Assembly: GCF_042666875.1 (NCBI RefSeq)
Contig: NZ_JBHTCX010000003.1
Location: 290,593-354,592, forward strand
Direction: 5' to 3'
Source of the DNA: Brachybacterium sp042666875
GTDB lineage: Bacteria > Actinomycetota > Actinomycetes > Actinomycetales > Dermabacteraceae
DNA: 64,000 nucleotides
In this document: positions 52,976-60,637 of the stretch, one piece after another
Layout: every line of letters begins with the position of its first letter
Numbering within the stretch: the stretch's first letter is position 1
Position numbers and translations under genes: made by a program
Notes under the pieces: model-generated
What the model was told of the DNA's origin: nothing
The model's input: the letters and a program-made list of their open reading frames with translations, nothing else
Databases searched by the model: none

Positions 52976-53143
52976 CTGATCGCTTGATCTCCGACCCATC
53001 GGTCATGCGTGATCTCGCCGCGTGATCGGTGACCCTCCGGGAATCGATCAGGGCGATCACGGCCCCGCTCAGCCGCCCCGGGACCCGGCCCCAGCGCCGG
53101 GGTCCCGGGGCGGCTCCTGCTGTGTCGGGGTAAGGTCGTCGTC

Positions 53144-53218
53144 GACACGGGGTGCCCCGCCAGGGGCTGAGATCACACCCGACGAACCTGATCGAGTTAG
53201 CGCTCGCGGAGGGATGTC
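53144..53218 (+). promoter_or_regulatory. TPP riboswitch (THI element)
   Basis: The conserved core is intact: GGGGTGCCCC then GGGGCTGAGA, ACCCGACGAACCTGATC, GTTAG and GGAGGGA. GACA (53144) and TGTC (53215) can close helix P1. The element binds thiamin pyrophosphate and lies about 140 bases before two tenA genes. GGAGGG within the 3' part is Shine-Dalgarno-like, so control of translation by sequestration is possible. Confidence 0.92.
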
Positions 53219-53228
53219 ATGACGTCGC

Positions 53229-53260
53229 ACTGCGTCACTGCGTCACTGCGTCACTGCGCC
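53229..53260 (+). repeat. 8-bp tandem repeat ACTGCGTC between riboswitch and tenA
   Basis: Three exact copies (53229, 53237, 53245) and a fourth with one change (53253). The unit is not a multiple of three, so slippage would alter the spacing and the frame between the ATG at 53219 and the tenA gene. Confidence 0.8.
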
Positions 53261-53355
53261 GCTCGCCGCGTCGCGAGCGCGCCTCGAGGTCGGGCCCCGG
53301 GTCACCGGATCGGGAGCTCCCATCCGGACGGATCGACCGACGAGGAGAAGTCCCG

Positions 53356-54018
53356 ATGTCCACCTCTTTCACCGACGACCTCCGTGAGGCCAGCGAACCC
53401 ACCTGGACCCGAGCCGTCCAGCACCGCTTCGTGGCGGAGCTCCACGACGGGTCGATCCCCGACGAGGTGATGGCCGGATACCTGATCCAGGACCATCGCT
53501 TCCTCGACAGCTTCCTGGTGCTCCTCGGCGCCGGCATCGCCGAGGCCCCCGCGTTCGAGGCCCGGCTGCGGCTGTCGCAGTTCGTCGGCGAGGTCGCCGG
53601 GGACGAGAACACCTACTTCCTGCGCGCGTTCGAGTCCCTGGGCGTGAGCGAGCACGACCGCGCAACCGTCCCGGACACGCTGGCGACCACCGGCTTCACC
53701 ACCATCTTCCGCGAAGCCGCCGAGACCCGGGACTATGCCGCGATCCTCGCCGTGCTGGTGGTCACCGAATGGCTCTACCACGACTGGGCCGCCGCCGCTC
53801 CGGACCCGCGGCCGAGCAGCTTCGTCCACTCCGAATGGATCGACCTCCACGACAACCCGGACTTCGCCGGCTTCGTGAACTTCCTGCACGCCGAGCTCGA
53901 CGCAGCAGGACCCGGCAGCCCCGAGCGGGCCCGGGAGTTCTTCGAGCGCACCGTCGCCCTCGAGCTCGACTTCTTCGAGCAGTCCTACCTCCACCCGTTC
54001 ACCGGGGAGGCACGATGA
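53356..54018 (+). CDS. TenA family protein lacking the catalytic Cys (TenA_E type)
   Basis: 220 aa all-helical protein. Asp46 (YLIQDHRFL), Tyr141 and Glu203 keep the TenA pocket, but the position of the catalytic Cys is Thr137-Glu138 (VVTEWLYHDW), which marks the TenA_E subgroup. TenA_C enzymes hydrolyse aminopyrimidine thiamin breakdown products; TenA_E proteins are linked to a preceding step on formylated aminopyrimidine in plants and bacteria. ATG 53356 has GAGGAGAAG upstream. TPP-riboswitch control and coupling to a second TenA support a thiamin-salvage role. Confidence 0.88.
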   Translation: MSTSFTDDLREASEPTWTRAVQHRFVAELHDGSIPDEVMAGYLIQDHRFLDSFLVLLGAGIAEAPAFEARLRLSQFVGEVAGDENTYFLRAFESLGVSEHDRATVPDTLATTGFTTIFREAAETRDYAAILAVLVVTEWLYHDWAAAAPDPRPSSFVHSEWIDLHDNPDFAGFVNFLHAELDAAGPGSPERAREFFERTVALELDFFEQSYLHPFTGEAR

Positions 54019-54677
54019 GCCTGTTCGACGATCTCAGGTCCGCCGCCCTGCCCGACTGGGACGATTACACCCGCCACCCGTTCGTCGAGCAGCTCGGCGC
54101 GGGCACACTGCCGCTCGCCGCATTCCAGGACTACCTGATCCAGGACTACCTGTTCCTCATCCAGTTCGCCCGGGCCAACGCGCTGGCCGCCTTCAAGAGC
54201 CGACGGCTCGAGGACATCCAGCACTCCGCCGATGCCCTCGCGACGACCCTGGCCGAGACCGATCTGCATGTGCGGCTCACCGCGAGCTGGGGCATCGATC
54301 GCTCGCAGCTGGACGCCGCACCCGAGAAGCAGGCCACCGTCGCCTACACCCGGTACGTGCTCGACTGCGGGCAGGTCGGTGACCAGCTCGACCTGAATGT
54401 GGCCCTCGCCCCGTGCGCGATCGGGTACGCCGAGATCGGGGCCCGTCTGGCTCCCCGGCTCGAGGAGCAGCCGGAGCACCCCTACCGCGACTGGATCGCC
54501 GAGTACGCGAGCGAGGAGTTCCAGCAGGCCGCGCGCGACGCCATCGCCCACCTCGACGTCCTGGCGGCGCGGTCCCTCACCGAGCAGCGATTCGAGGAGG
54601 TGGCCACGGTGTTCCGCACCGCGACCCGGCTCGAATCCGCCTTCTGGCAGCAGGCGCTGGACGGCGCCGTGGAGTGA
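54015..54677 (+). CDS. tenA: Thiaminase II / aminopyrimidine aminohydrolase (TenA_C type)
   Basis: 220 aa. Asp44, Cys134 (LAPCAIGYAEIG), Tyr138 and Glu207 correspond to Asp44, Cys135, Tyr139 and Glu205 of Bacillus TenA, so the active site is complete. It converts aminomethylpyrimidine from degraded thiamin to hydroxymethylpyrimidine for reuse. The ATG overlaps the stop of the Cys-less TenA gene (ATGA), so the two are coupled and presumably act in sequence. Confidence 0.9.
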   Translation: MSLFDDLRSAALPDWDDYTRHPFVEQLGAGTLPLAAFQDYLIQDYLFLIQFARANALAAFKSRRLEDIQHSADALATTLAETDLHVRLTASWGIDRSQLDAAPEKQATVAYTRYVLDCGQVGDQLDLNVALAPCAIGYAEIGARLAPRLEEQPEHPYRDWIAEYASEEFQQAARDAIAHLDVLAARSLTEQRFEEVATVFRTATRLESAFWQQALDGAVE

Positions 54678-54702
54678 GGGGCCACGCCGCGGCGGGCAGC
54701 CA

Positions 54703-54789
54703 GAAATCGGTTCCCGCCCGCCATCGAGGGTTGATACGAGGCCAGCGGCACAGTATGGTCGCACCCAAGATCAGCGGGAAACCGGTTTC
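54703..54789. promoter_or_regulatory. Two LacI-type operator candidates before the pectate lyase
   Basis: GAAATCGGTTCC (54703-54714) and the perfect palindrome GAAACCGGTTTC (54778-54789) share the GAAANCGGTT core with a central CG. Their centres are 75 bases apart, compatible with looping. They lie 150-240 bases upstream of the lyase start. No LacI gene is adjacent; the one at 44235 probably recognises a different core. Confidence 0.55.
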
Positions 54790-54939
54790 TCATCGCGAGG
54801 GCGCGAGGATGATCCGCGCTCTGCCACGACATCCCCTGTGTGGTCGCCGTACCCGAGAGGCGAACCCGCTGCGATCGGACGAATGACCCCGCCGACGGCG
54901 GTCCATTCGAAGGACAGCAATCCACACTCAGGAGAGCCC

Positions 54940-56226
54940 GTGCTACGACGCCGACGTTTGATGCAAGCCCTGACCACCGCAGCGGTGGCTGCCCCCCTGA
55001 CTGCTGTCGGCGCGACCACCGCGCAGGCGCGCCCCGAGGACCCGGCGCGAGAGACCCTGCGCGCCGGGGACGGCTGGGGGTCCGCCGGCGCCGGCACCAC
55101 GGGAGGTGCCGACGCCGCCGGCGACATGGTGTTCACCGTGACGACCAAGGCCGAACTCATCTCCGCGCTCGAGCGAGCCGGCGACGAGCCCGTGATCATC
55201 ACGGTCCGCGGCACGATCGACATGAACACGGGGCCCGACGGGGCTGCGCTGACGTGCGAGGACTACGCCGACCCCGCGTGGGACCTGGAGGCGTACCTCG
55301 AGGAGTACGACCCGGCCCACTACGACGGTGACCCGGAGGGACCGCTCGAGGACGCACGCGACCGTTCCCACCAGGCACAGCTGAACAGCATCCAGCTGGA
55401 CCTGCCGAGCAATCTCACGCTCATCGGTGAGGACGACGCACGCCTGATCGGTGTGAGTCTGATCCTGCGCGGCGAGAACATCATCGTGAGGAACCTGGAG
55501 CTCACCGGCATGGAGAACTGCTTCCCGCAGCGCAACCAGGACGGGTGGGTCTCCGAGGGTTTCGACGTCGTCGGTCTGATCGGCGCCAAGAACGTGTGGC
55601 TCGATCACCTGACCATCGACGGACCGTATCGCGCAGGCGAGCCCAAGGAAACCATCTTCGGCGACGTGGTCCACCGGGTCGACGGCCTGCTCGACATCAC
55701 CAATCAGGCAGACCTGGTCACCGTCAGCTGGAGCACGATCAGGAACGGGAGCACCTCGGTGCTGATCGGCAACAGCGACAGCAAGCCGGAGGACGAGGGC
55801 AAGCTTCGCGTGACCTTCCATCACAACCGGTTCGAGAACCTCGCCGAGCGAGCCCCACGCGTCCGCTACGGGGCTGTCCACGTCTACAACAACCTGTTCG
55901 TCATCCCCGACGCAGAGCACTTCGTCTACTCGTGGGGAGTCGGCGTGAACTCCAAGCTCTGGATCGAGGACAATGCCGTGCGTGCCGTCGACGGTGTGGC
56001 CCCCGCGGAGCTCGTGCACGCATGGGGCGGGACCGAGGTGCACATCGGCGCCACACGATTCAATGGACAGGACGTCGACCCGCTCGCCGCGTACAACGAG
56101 GTGGCCGAGGACGCGCTGGTCGAGTACCCGGGCCCGGCCCCGACCCTGTACGGCCACCGCCACCCGCTTCCCGCGGTGGAGCCCGTCGTCCGCGCCAAGG
56201 CAGGCGCGCACGGACTCTCCCGGTAA
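54940..56226 (+). CDS. Secreted pectate lyase, polysaccharide lyase family 1
   Basis: 428 aa. GTG start preceded by AGGAG. Residues 2-30 are a Tat-like signal (RRRR, Ala-rich core, AQA cleavage site). The parallel beta-helix begins about residue 62. VWLDHLTID (219-227) and VDGLLDITNQ (248-257) carry calcium-ligand Asp residues, and RAPRVR at 304-309 contains the catalytic Arg of PL1 enzymes. It would cleave polygalacturonate outside the cell. It is monocistronic, with LacI-type palindromes upstream. The inserted Asp/Glu-rich loop at about residues 108-142 is longer than in classical PelC. Confidence 0.88.
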   Translation: MLRRRRLMQALTTAAVAAPLTAVGATTAQARPEDPARETLRAGDGWGSAGAGTTGGADAAGDMVFTVTTKAELISALERAGDEPVIITVRGTIDMNTGPDGAALTCEDYADPAWDLEAYLEEYDPAHYDGDPEGPLEDARDRSHQAQLNSIQLDLPSNLTLIGEDDARLIGVSLILRGENIIVRNLELTGMENCFPQRNQDGWVSEGFDVVGLIGAKNVWLDHLTIDGPYRAGEPKETIFGDVVHRVDGLLDITNQADLVTVSWSTIRNGSTSVLIGNSDSKPEDEGKLRVTFHHNRFENLAERAPRVRYGAVHVYNNLFVIPDAEHFVYSWGVGVNSKLWIEDNAVRAVDGVAPAELVHAWGGTEVHIGATRFNGQDVDPLAAYNEVAEDALVEYPGPAPTLYGHRHPLPAVEPVVRAKAGAHGLSR

Positions 56227-56385
56227 GACCCCGGGGAGCCCGCCACCGGAGGCCGGTACACGACATCTCAGGGCCGGGCCTGCCCGCAGGTATCCGACGA
56301 CGTCCCACCGAGCAGGTGCTCCGGGTCAGCGCCCACCGGACTCCTGAGGACCTGCTCGGCGGGGCCGCGCCGGCCGGCCGCCGAC

Positions 56386-57765
56386 TCAGGCCAGCAGGAT
56401 GCCGGCGATCGTGGCGCTCATGAGGTTGGCGAGGGTCCCGGCGAGGATGGCCTTGATGCCCATCTGGGCGATCTCGGAACGGCGCTCGGGGGCGATCTGG
56501 CCGATGCCGCCCAGCAGGATGCCCAGGGAGCTGAAGTTCGCGAAGCCGGTCAGGCTGAAGGTGATGATCGCCGCGGACTTCTCGCTGAAACTGCCGGCCT
56601 CGGGACCGAAGTTGGTGAAGGCGACGAACTCGTTGAGCACGAGCTTCTGCCCCACGAAGCTGCCGGAGGCGACGGCCTCGCTCCACGGCACGCCCAGCAT
56701 GACCATGACCGGGGCGAACACGTAACCCAGGATCTGCTCGAACGTCAGGTCACCGGCACCGAACCAGTCGCCCACCGTGCCGATCAGAAGGTTGACCAGG
56801 CCGATGAGAGAGATGAAGGCCAACAGCATCGCCCCGATCATGGCGGCGAGCTTGAGCCCGTCGCCCGCGCCACCGGCCGCGGCGTCGATGACGTTGCGGT
56901 ACTGGATCTCGCCGAGGTCCTCCTCGGCGTCGTCCGTCGTCTCCTCGCCAGTGGCCCCGGCGGAGGCGTCGGACCTCGTCGCGCCGGCAGTGCCGGCAGT
57001 GCCGGAGCCGGCCGGGACCGTGCTGCTGTCTCCCGAGCGTGCCGCCCGCCGCGACTTCGCGGCGCGGCTGCTCGCGGCGACCAGCTCGGCCTCGCGAGCG
57101 ACGGCATCGGGATCGTCCTCGGGCACGATGATCTTGGCCATCAGGAGGGCGCCCGGAGCGGCCATGAAGCTCGCCGCGATGAGGTATTCCAGCGGGGCGC
57201 CCAGCAGCGAGTACCCCACCAGCACCGAGCCGGCGACGGTCGAGAGCCCGCCGACCATCACCGCGAACAGGCCCGAGCGGGACAGCCGCTTGATGTAGGG
57301 GCGCACCACCAGGGGTGCCTCGGTCTGCCCCACGAAGATGTTGGCGGCGGCATTGACGGATTCGGCGTAGCTGGTTCCCAGCAGTTTGCCCAGCGCGCCG
57401 CCGAGCCAGGAGACGACCTTGGGCAGGATCTTCCAGTGGTAGAGCACCGCGGTCAGCGAGGCGAAGAAGATGATCACCGGCAGCACCTGGAAGGCGAAGA
57501 CGCTCCCCTCCTCGGGCAGCACCGGCCCGAACAGGAAGGAGATGCCCTCGCCGGAGGTGTTGATCACGGCCTGGAAGCCCTCCGAGACCTTCTGCAGGGC
57601 CCACCGTCCCGGCCCCCAGTACAGGACCAGCACGCCGAACCCGACCTGGAGCGCGAGCGCCCCCAGGACGGTGCGCAGGCGGATCGCCCGGCGGTTGCTG
57701 GACAAGGCGAGAGCGATCAGCAGCAGGCCTGCCATCCCTCCGATGCCCCAGAGCAGGTCGACCAT
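56386..57765 (-). CDS. Concentrative nucleoside transporter (CNT/NupC family)
   Basis: 459 aa membrane protein. NIFVGQTEAPLVVRPYI about residue 140 and NEFVAFTNF about residue 375 are the CNT substrate/cation motifs; the gate domain and Nucleos_tra2_C region follow. A hydrophilic Ser/Ala/Thr-rich loop (about residues 205-265) is an unusual insert. ATG 57765 has GAGGTGAGAG upstream. Expected to import nucleosides with protons or sodium. It stands alone, convergent with the pectate lyase. Confidence 0.88.
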   Translation of the reverse strand: MVDLLWGIGGMAGLLLIALALSSNRRAIRLRTVLGALALQVGFGVLVLYWGPGRWALQKVSEGFQAVINTSGEGISFLFGPVLPEEGSVFAFQVLPVIIFFASLTAVLYHWKILPKVVSWLGGALGKLLGTSYAESVNAAANIFVGQTEAPLVVRPYIKRLSRSGLFAVMVGGLSTVAGSVLVGYSLLGAPLEYLIAASFMAAPGALLMAKIIVPEDDPDAVAREAELVAASSRAAKSRRAARSGDSSTVPAGSGTAGTAGATRSDASAGATGEETTDDAEEDLGEIQYRNVIDAAAGGAGDGLKLAAMIGAMLLAFISLIGLVNLLIGTVGDWFGAGDLTFEQILGYVFAPVMVMLGVPWSEAVASGSFVGQKLVLNEFVAFTNFGPEAGSFSEKSAAIITFSLTGFANFSSLGILLGGIGQIAPERRSEIAQMGIKAILAGTLANLMSATIAGILLA

Positions 57766-57965
57766 CGCTCTCACCTCACAGAAGCAGATCAGGAATATAT
57801 GCCGCGGTCGCAGGCGCCAGTGTAGGGGTCGCTCGGACGTGCGCCTGCCGCGGCGGGGCCCGTACGTGGCGGTGTCCTCGTCCGGCTGCTGCCGGTACAT
57901 CGTCCTGCGGCCGTAGCGTGAGGTGAAGGTCGGGTCAGGCCCGCACCCGGTCACCCCGCGCCGGC

Positions 57966-58688
57966 TCAGGCGAGCGCCCGGACGATCGTCACCAGCGCAC
58001 CGGCGACGGCCAGGACCACCACGACTCTCATCATCGTCGGCCCGGAGAAGCGCCCGGCGAGCCGCTGGCCGACGACGGTGCCGCCCAGGATGGCTGCGAT
58101 GGTCACGATCCAGCCGCCGATGCCGAACGACGGCAGGGCCCACTTCGCGGCGAGGGACACGATGCAGATCACGGCGAAGTGCGCCTGGATCGAGGCCGCG
58201 AACCCACGGTGCTCCCAGCCCGTGGCGATCGCGTAGACCGCCACGGCCGGGCCGCCGACGCCCGCGGTGACGTTCATGAAGCCCGACGCCGTGCCGAATG
58301 CCGAGCTGACCGTCATCGAGTCCTCGAGCCGTCCCGAGCGGAAGAACACGGTGACAGCGATCGCCACGAGGACCGATACCCCCACCAGCACGGCGAGCGG
58401 ATCCGCCGGCAGCACCAGCAGCACGAGCGCTCCGATGCCGATGCCCACCAGGGAGAACGGCGTGAAGCGCAGCAGACGCCGCCACTGGACGTCCCGACGC
58501 AGGAGCCAGAGGTTCACGGACGAGGACACCAGTCCGCAGAGGTTCGTGACCAGGACGCCCTCGAACGCCCCGAGCGTCAGCACCAGGAAGGGAGCGACGA
58601 CCAGGGCGAACCCCATGCCCGTCAGCCGCTGCAGTCCCGCCCCGACGCCGACGATCACGGCGAGCAGGGTCAGGGCGGTGAGCGTCAC
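57966..58688 (-). CDS. TSUP family permease (TauE/SafE-like)
   Basis: 240 aa from the GTG at 58688; an upstream start adding ~22 basic residues is possible. About seven to eight membrane segments, with GAGLQRLTGMGFALVVAPFL near the N-terminus and GTASGFMNVTAGVGGPAVAVY in the middle: the two repeated TSUP motifs. Members export or import sulfite, sulfonates or small organic anions. It is divergent from the PadR gene; with two sulfatases in the region a role in sulfur anion flux is conceivable but unsupported. Confidence 0.82.
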   Translation of the reverse strand: MTLTALTLLAVIVGVGAGLQRLTGMGFALVVAPFLVLTLGAFEGVLVTNLCGLVSSSVNLWLLRRDVQWRRLLRFTPFSLVGIGIGALVLLVLPADPLAVLVGVSVLVAIAVTVFFRSGRLEDSMTVSSAFGTASGFMNVTAGVGGPAVAVYAIATGWEHRGFAASIQAHFAVICIVSLAAKWALPSFGIGGWIVTIAAILGGTVVGQRLAGRFSGPTMMRVVVVLAVAGALVTIVRALA

Positions 58689-58768
58689 CCGAGCCAGCCT
58701 ACGGCGGCACGGTCGCCGGGACGACGATGCGACTGTCCACCCTCCACCGGTCACACGACACCGTGCTA

Positions 58769-58801
58769 TTGACTATGGTGTGTGGCGCACACTATCGTGT
58801 G
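58769..58801 (+). promoter_or_regulatory. padR promoter with overlapping inverted repeats, likely leaderless
   Basis: TTGACT (58769-58774), 18 bases, TATCGT (58793-58798). The ATG at 58806 lies where transcription should start and no ribosome site is present. GTGTG-GCG-CACAC (58780-58792) and CACAC-TATC-GTGTG (58788-58801) share an arm and cover spacer and -10, an ideal site for autorepression by PadR. Confidence 0.6.
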
Positions 58802-58805
58802 GGCT

Positions 58806-59153
58806 ATGAGCGATGCCTTCGAAACTCACCTGCAGGAGCTGCGGCGCGGCACGATCGTGCTCGCCTGCCTCCAGCTGTTGCGCACACCCGGATACGGCTA
58901 CGGACTGCTGCTGGATCTGGAACGCCACGGCTTCGCCACGGACGCCAACACCCTCTACCCGCTGCTGCGCCGCCTCGAGAAGCAGGGCCACCTCGCCAGC
59001 GAGTGGAACACCGACGAGGCGCGCCCGCGCAAGTTCTACCGCACCTCGGCCGAGGGCATCCGCCTGGCCGAGACCCTCACCACGGAGTGGCTCGCGCTGA
59101 CCGCCGCGATCACCTCCCTCACCGACGACGACCGCCCGGACCAGGAGCACTGA
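58806..59153 (+). CDS. PadR family transcriptional regulator
   Basis: 115 aa. The PadR winged helix fills residues 8-85: YGYGLLLDLERHGFATDANTLYPLLRRLEKQG without its flanks, then the wing SEWNTDEARPRKFYRTS. The C-terminal helix is short (subfamily 2). It ends one base before the ATG of the HAAS-type membrane protein, the standard pairing for this regulator class. It probably represses its own operon through the inverted repeats upstream. Confidence 0.88.
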   Translation: MSDAFETHLQELRRGTIVLACLQLLRTPGYGYGLLLDLERHGFATDANTLYPLLRRLEKQGHLASEWNTDEARPRKFYRTSAEGIRLAETLTTEWLALTAAITSLTDDDRPDQEH

Positions 59154-59154
59154 G

Positions 59155-60117
59155 ATGACCACCCCAGCCACCCCGTCACTGACCCAGCGGTACATCGCCG
59201 CGACGACCAGGTCCCTCCCTCCCGGGGCGCAGGACGACGTGCGGGCCGAACTCGAGGCATCGATCGCCGACGCCGTCGAGACTCGCACCGAGCAGGGCGA
59301 GGACCCCGCCGAGGCGGAGCGCGCCGTGCTCACCGAGCTGGGCGACCCCGCGGCCCTCGCCGCCGGCTACACGGACCAGCCCTTGCAGCTCATCGGCCCG
59401 CGCCACTTCCTGGCCTGGTGGAGACTGCTGAAGCTGCTGCTGATGATCGTCCCGGCCTGCGTCGTCGGCGGCGTCGCCCTGGGGCAGGCTCTGGCCGGCG
59501 CATCGTTCGGCGACATCATCGGCGAGGCGATTCCCCTGGGGATCTCGGTGATCCTGCACCTGTGCTTCTGGGTGACCTTCGTGTTCGCCGTGCTCGAGCG
59601 CACCGGCGCGGAGGCCACCAGCACATGGGACGTCGACCAGCTGCCCGAGGCCCCCACGGACGGCACCTCCCGCAGCGAGCTCGTCGCCTCGCTGGTGTTC
59701 CTCGTCCTGAGCGCGGCCGCGCTCTTCTGGGACCGTTTCCGCGGGTTCGTGTGGACCGACGGGGAGAAGCTCGCCGTGCTGCACCCGGACCTGTGGCCCT
59801 GGGGCGTCGCTGCCCTGCTGGGGCTGATCGCACTGGAGGCCGCACTGGCCCTCGCGGTGTACGTGCGGGGGCGCTGGACGGCGGCCCTGGCCACCCTCAA
59901 CTCCGCGCTGGCACTGCTGTTCGTGGGGTGGGCGCTGTCGCTGCTGGCACGCCAGGAGCTGGTGAACCCGGCTCTGGTGGACGTCATCACCCGGGAGAGC
60001 GATCTGGCACCGGGCGCGCTGCGCACCCTGGCCATCGTGACCGCGTTCGCCATCGTCGCGGTCTCGATCTGGGACATCGTCGACGGCTGGCGGAAGACCC
60101 GGCGGGACGCCCGCTGA
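59155..60117 (+). CDS. Membrane protein with HAAS/permease-prefix domain, PadR partner
   Basis: 320 aa. Residues about 8-75 form a soluble helical domain (RSLPPGAQDDVRAELEASIA, DPAEAERAVLTELGDPAALA) like the HAAS or permease-prefix domains found beside PadR regulators. About six membrane segments follow. The function is unknown for the class; roles in sensing or modulating membrane stress have been proposed for relatives. Translation is coupled to padR. Confidence 0.8.
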   Translation: MTTPATPSLTQRYIAATTRSLPPGAQDDVRAELEASIADAVETRTEQGEDPAEAERAVLTELGDPAALAAGYTDQPLQLIGPRHFLAWWRLLKLLLMIVPACVVGGVALGQALAGASFGDIIGEAIPLGISVILHLCFWVTFVFAVLERTGAEATSTWDVDQLPEAPTDGTSRSELVASLVFLVLSAAALFWDRFRGFVWTDGEKLAVLHPDLWPWGVAALLGLIALEAALALAVYVRGRWTAALATLNSALALLFVGWALSLLARQELVNPALVDVITRESDLAPGALRTLAIVTAFAIVAVSIWDIVDGWRKTRRDAR

Positions 60118-60197
60118 CCAGGCCCGCCACCGGGCGAAACACGCACCCAGCACAGCCCGACACCCCTGCGCCGATGTCCGGACTCCCGATCGGGCCG

Positions 60198-60636
60198 TGG
60201 CAAGAAGGTGTAGCTGACCCCTGCCGTCAGGCTGGCTGTGAGTCATGGAGGCGTAGCCGCGGTGTAGCCGCGTCAGGAGAGGAGAAGCCCGTGTCGATCA
60301 GCCCCGGCTATACCGAGGACGAGATCCGTGAGATGGTTTACCACTACGAGTGCCTTCCTCACGGCGCGAAGTTGGAGTGGGTGAAAGCGCAACCCTTCTC
60401 GTTAGGTGAACTTCGCCGCTGGCGCCGCTCTGTTCATGAAGGAGATCTGTCTCGAGGTTTGATTCCTCGTGATGACATCAGCCCTTCAACCTCGATCAAG
60501 GAGCGTAGGCGAATGGCGCACGAACACTCCCTTCGAAACACTGAGAAGCGAGTCTGTGAACTCGAAGACGAGAACAAGCGTCTGCGAGAGGCGAATGACG
60601 CTCTGGGAAAAGCTATCGGGCTTCTGCACAATTACA
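60198..60636 (+). mobile_element. IS3-like element, 5' part, cut by assembly gap
   Basis: The left end is shared with the second copy from TGGCAA (60198) on. The first 32 bases of line 60241-60272 and the block 60512-60636 are identical to 63241-63272 and 63273-63397. The base composition is visibly lower in GC than the flanks. The copy stops exactly at the n at 60637, where contigs were joined. TG at the tip agrees with IS3-family ends. Confidence 0.75.
60291..60636 (+). CDS. IS3-family transposase OrfA (3' truncated by gap)
   Basis: 115 codons from a GTG with AGGAG upstream. The N-terminal part (GYTEDEIREMVYHYECLPHG, then LGELRRWRRSV) is the helix-turn-helix that recognises IS ends. The C-terminal part (KRVCELEDENKRLREANDAL) is a leucine-zipper coiled coil that pairs OrfA with the OrfAB fusion. 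The frame is lost at the n. In the second copy the same zipper is present without the DNA-binding part. Confidence 0.75.
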
Positions 60637-60637
60637 N
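60637..60637. other. Scaffold gap (single n)
   Basis: An undetermined base joins an IS fragment to the interior of a transporter gene. The missing DNA, at least the rest of the IS and the transporter 5' end, is of unknown length, so synteny across this point is not reliable. Confidence 0.9.

Noticed and set aside
50466..53060. 864-codon open frame on the minus strand
   Set aside because: It runs through the reverse of the methyltransferase and Gfo/Idh genes and has no recognisable domain; compositional artefact.
56386..58485. Long minus-strand frame extending the nucleoside transporter to 699 codons
   Set aside because: Only the part from 57765 is CNT-like. The extension lies antisense-shifted within the TSUP gene and is Arg/Gly-rich noise.
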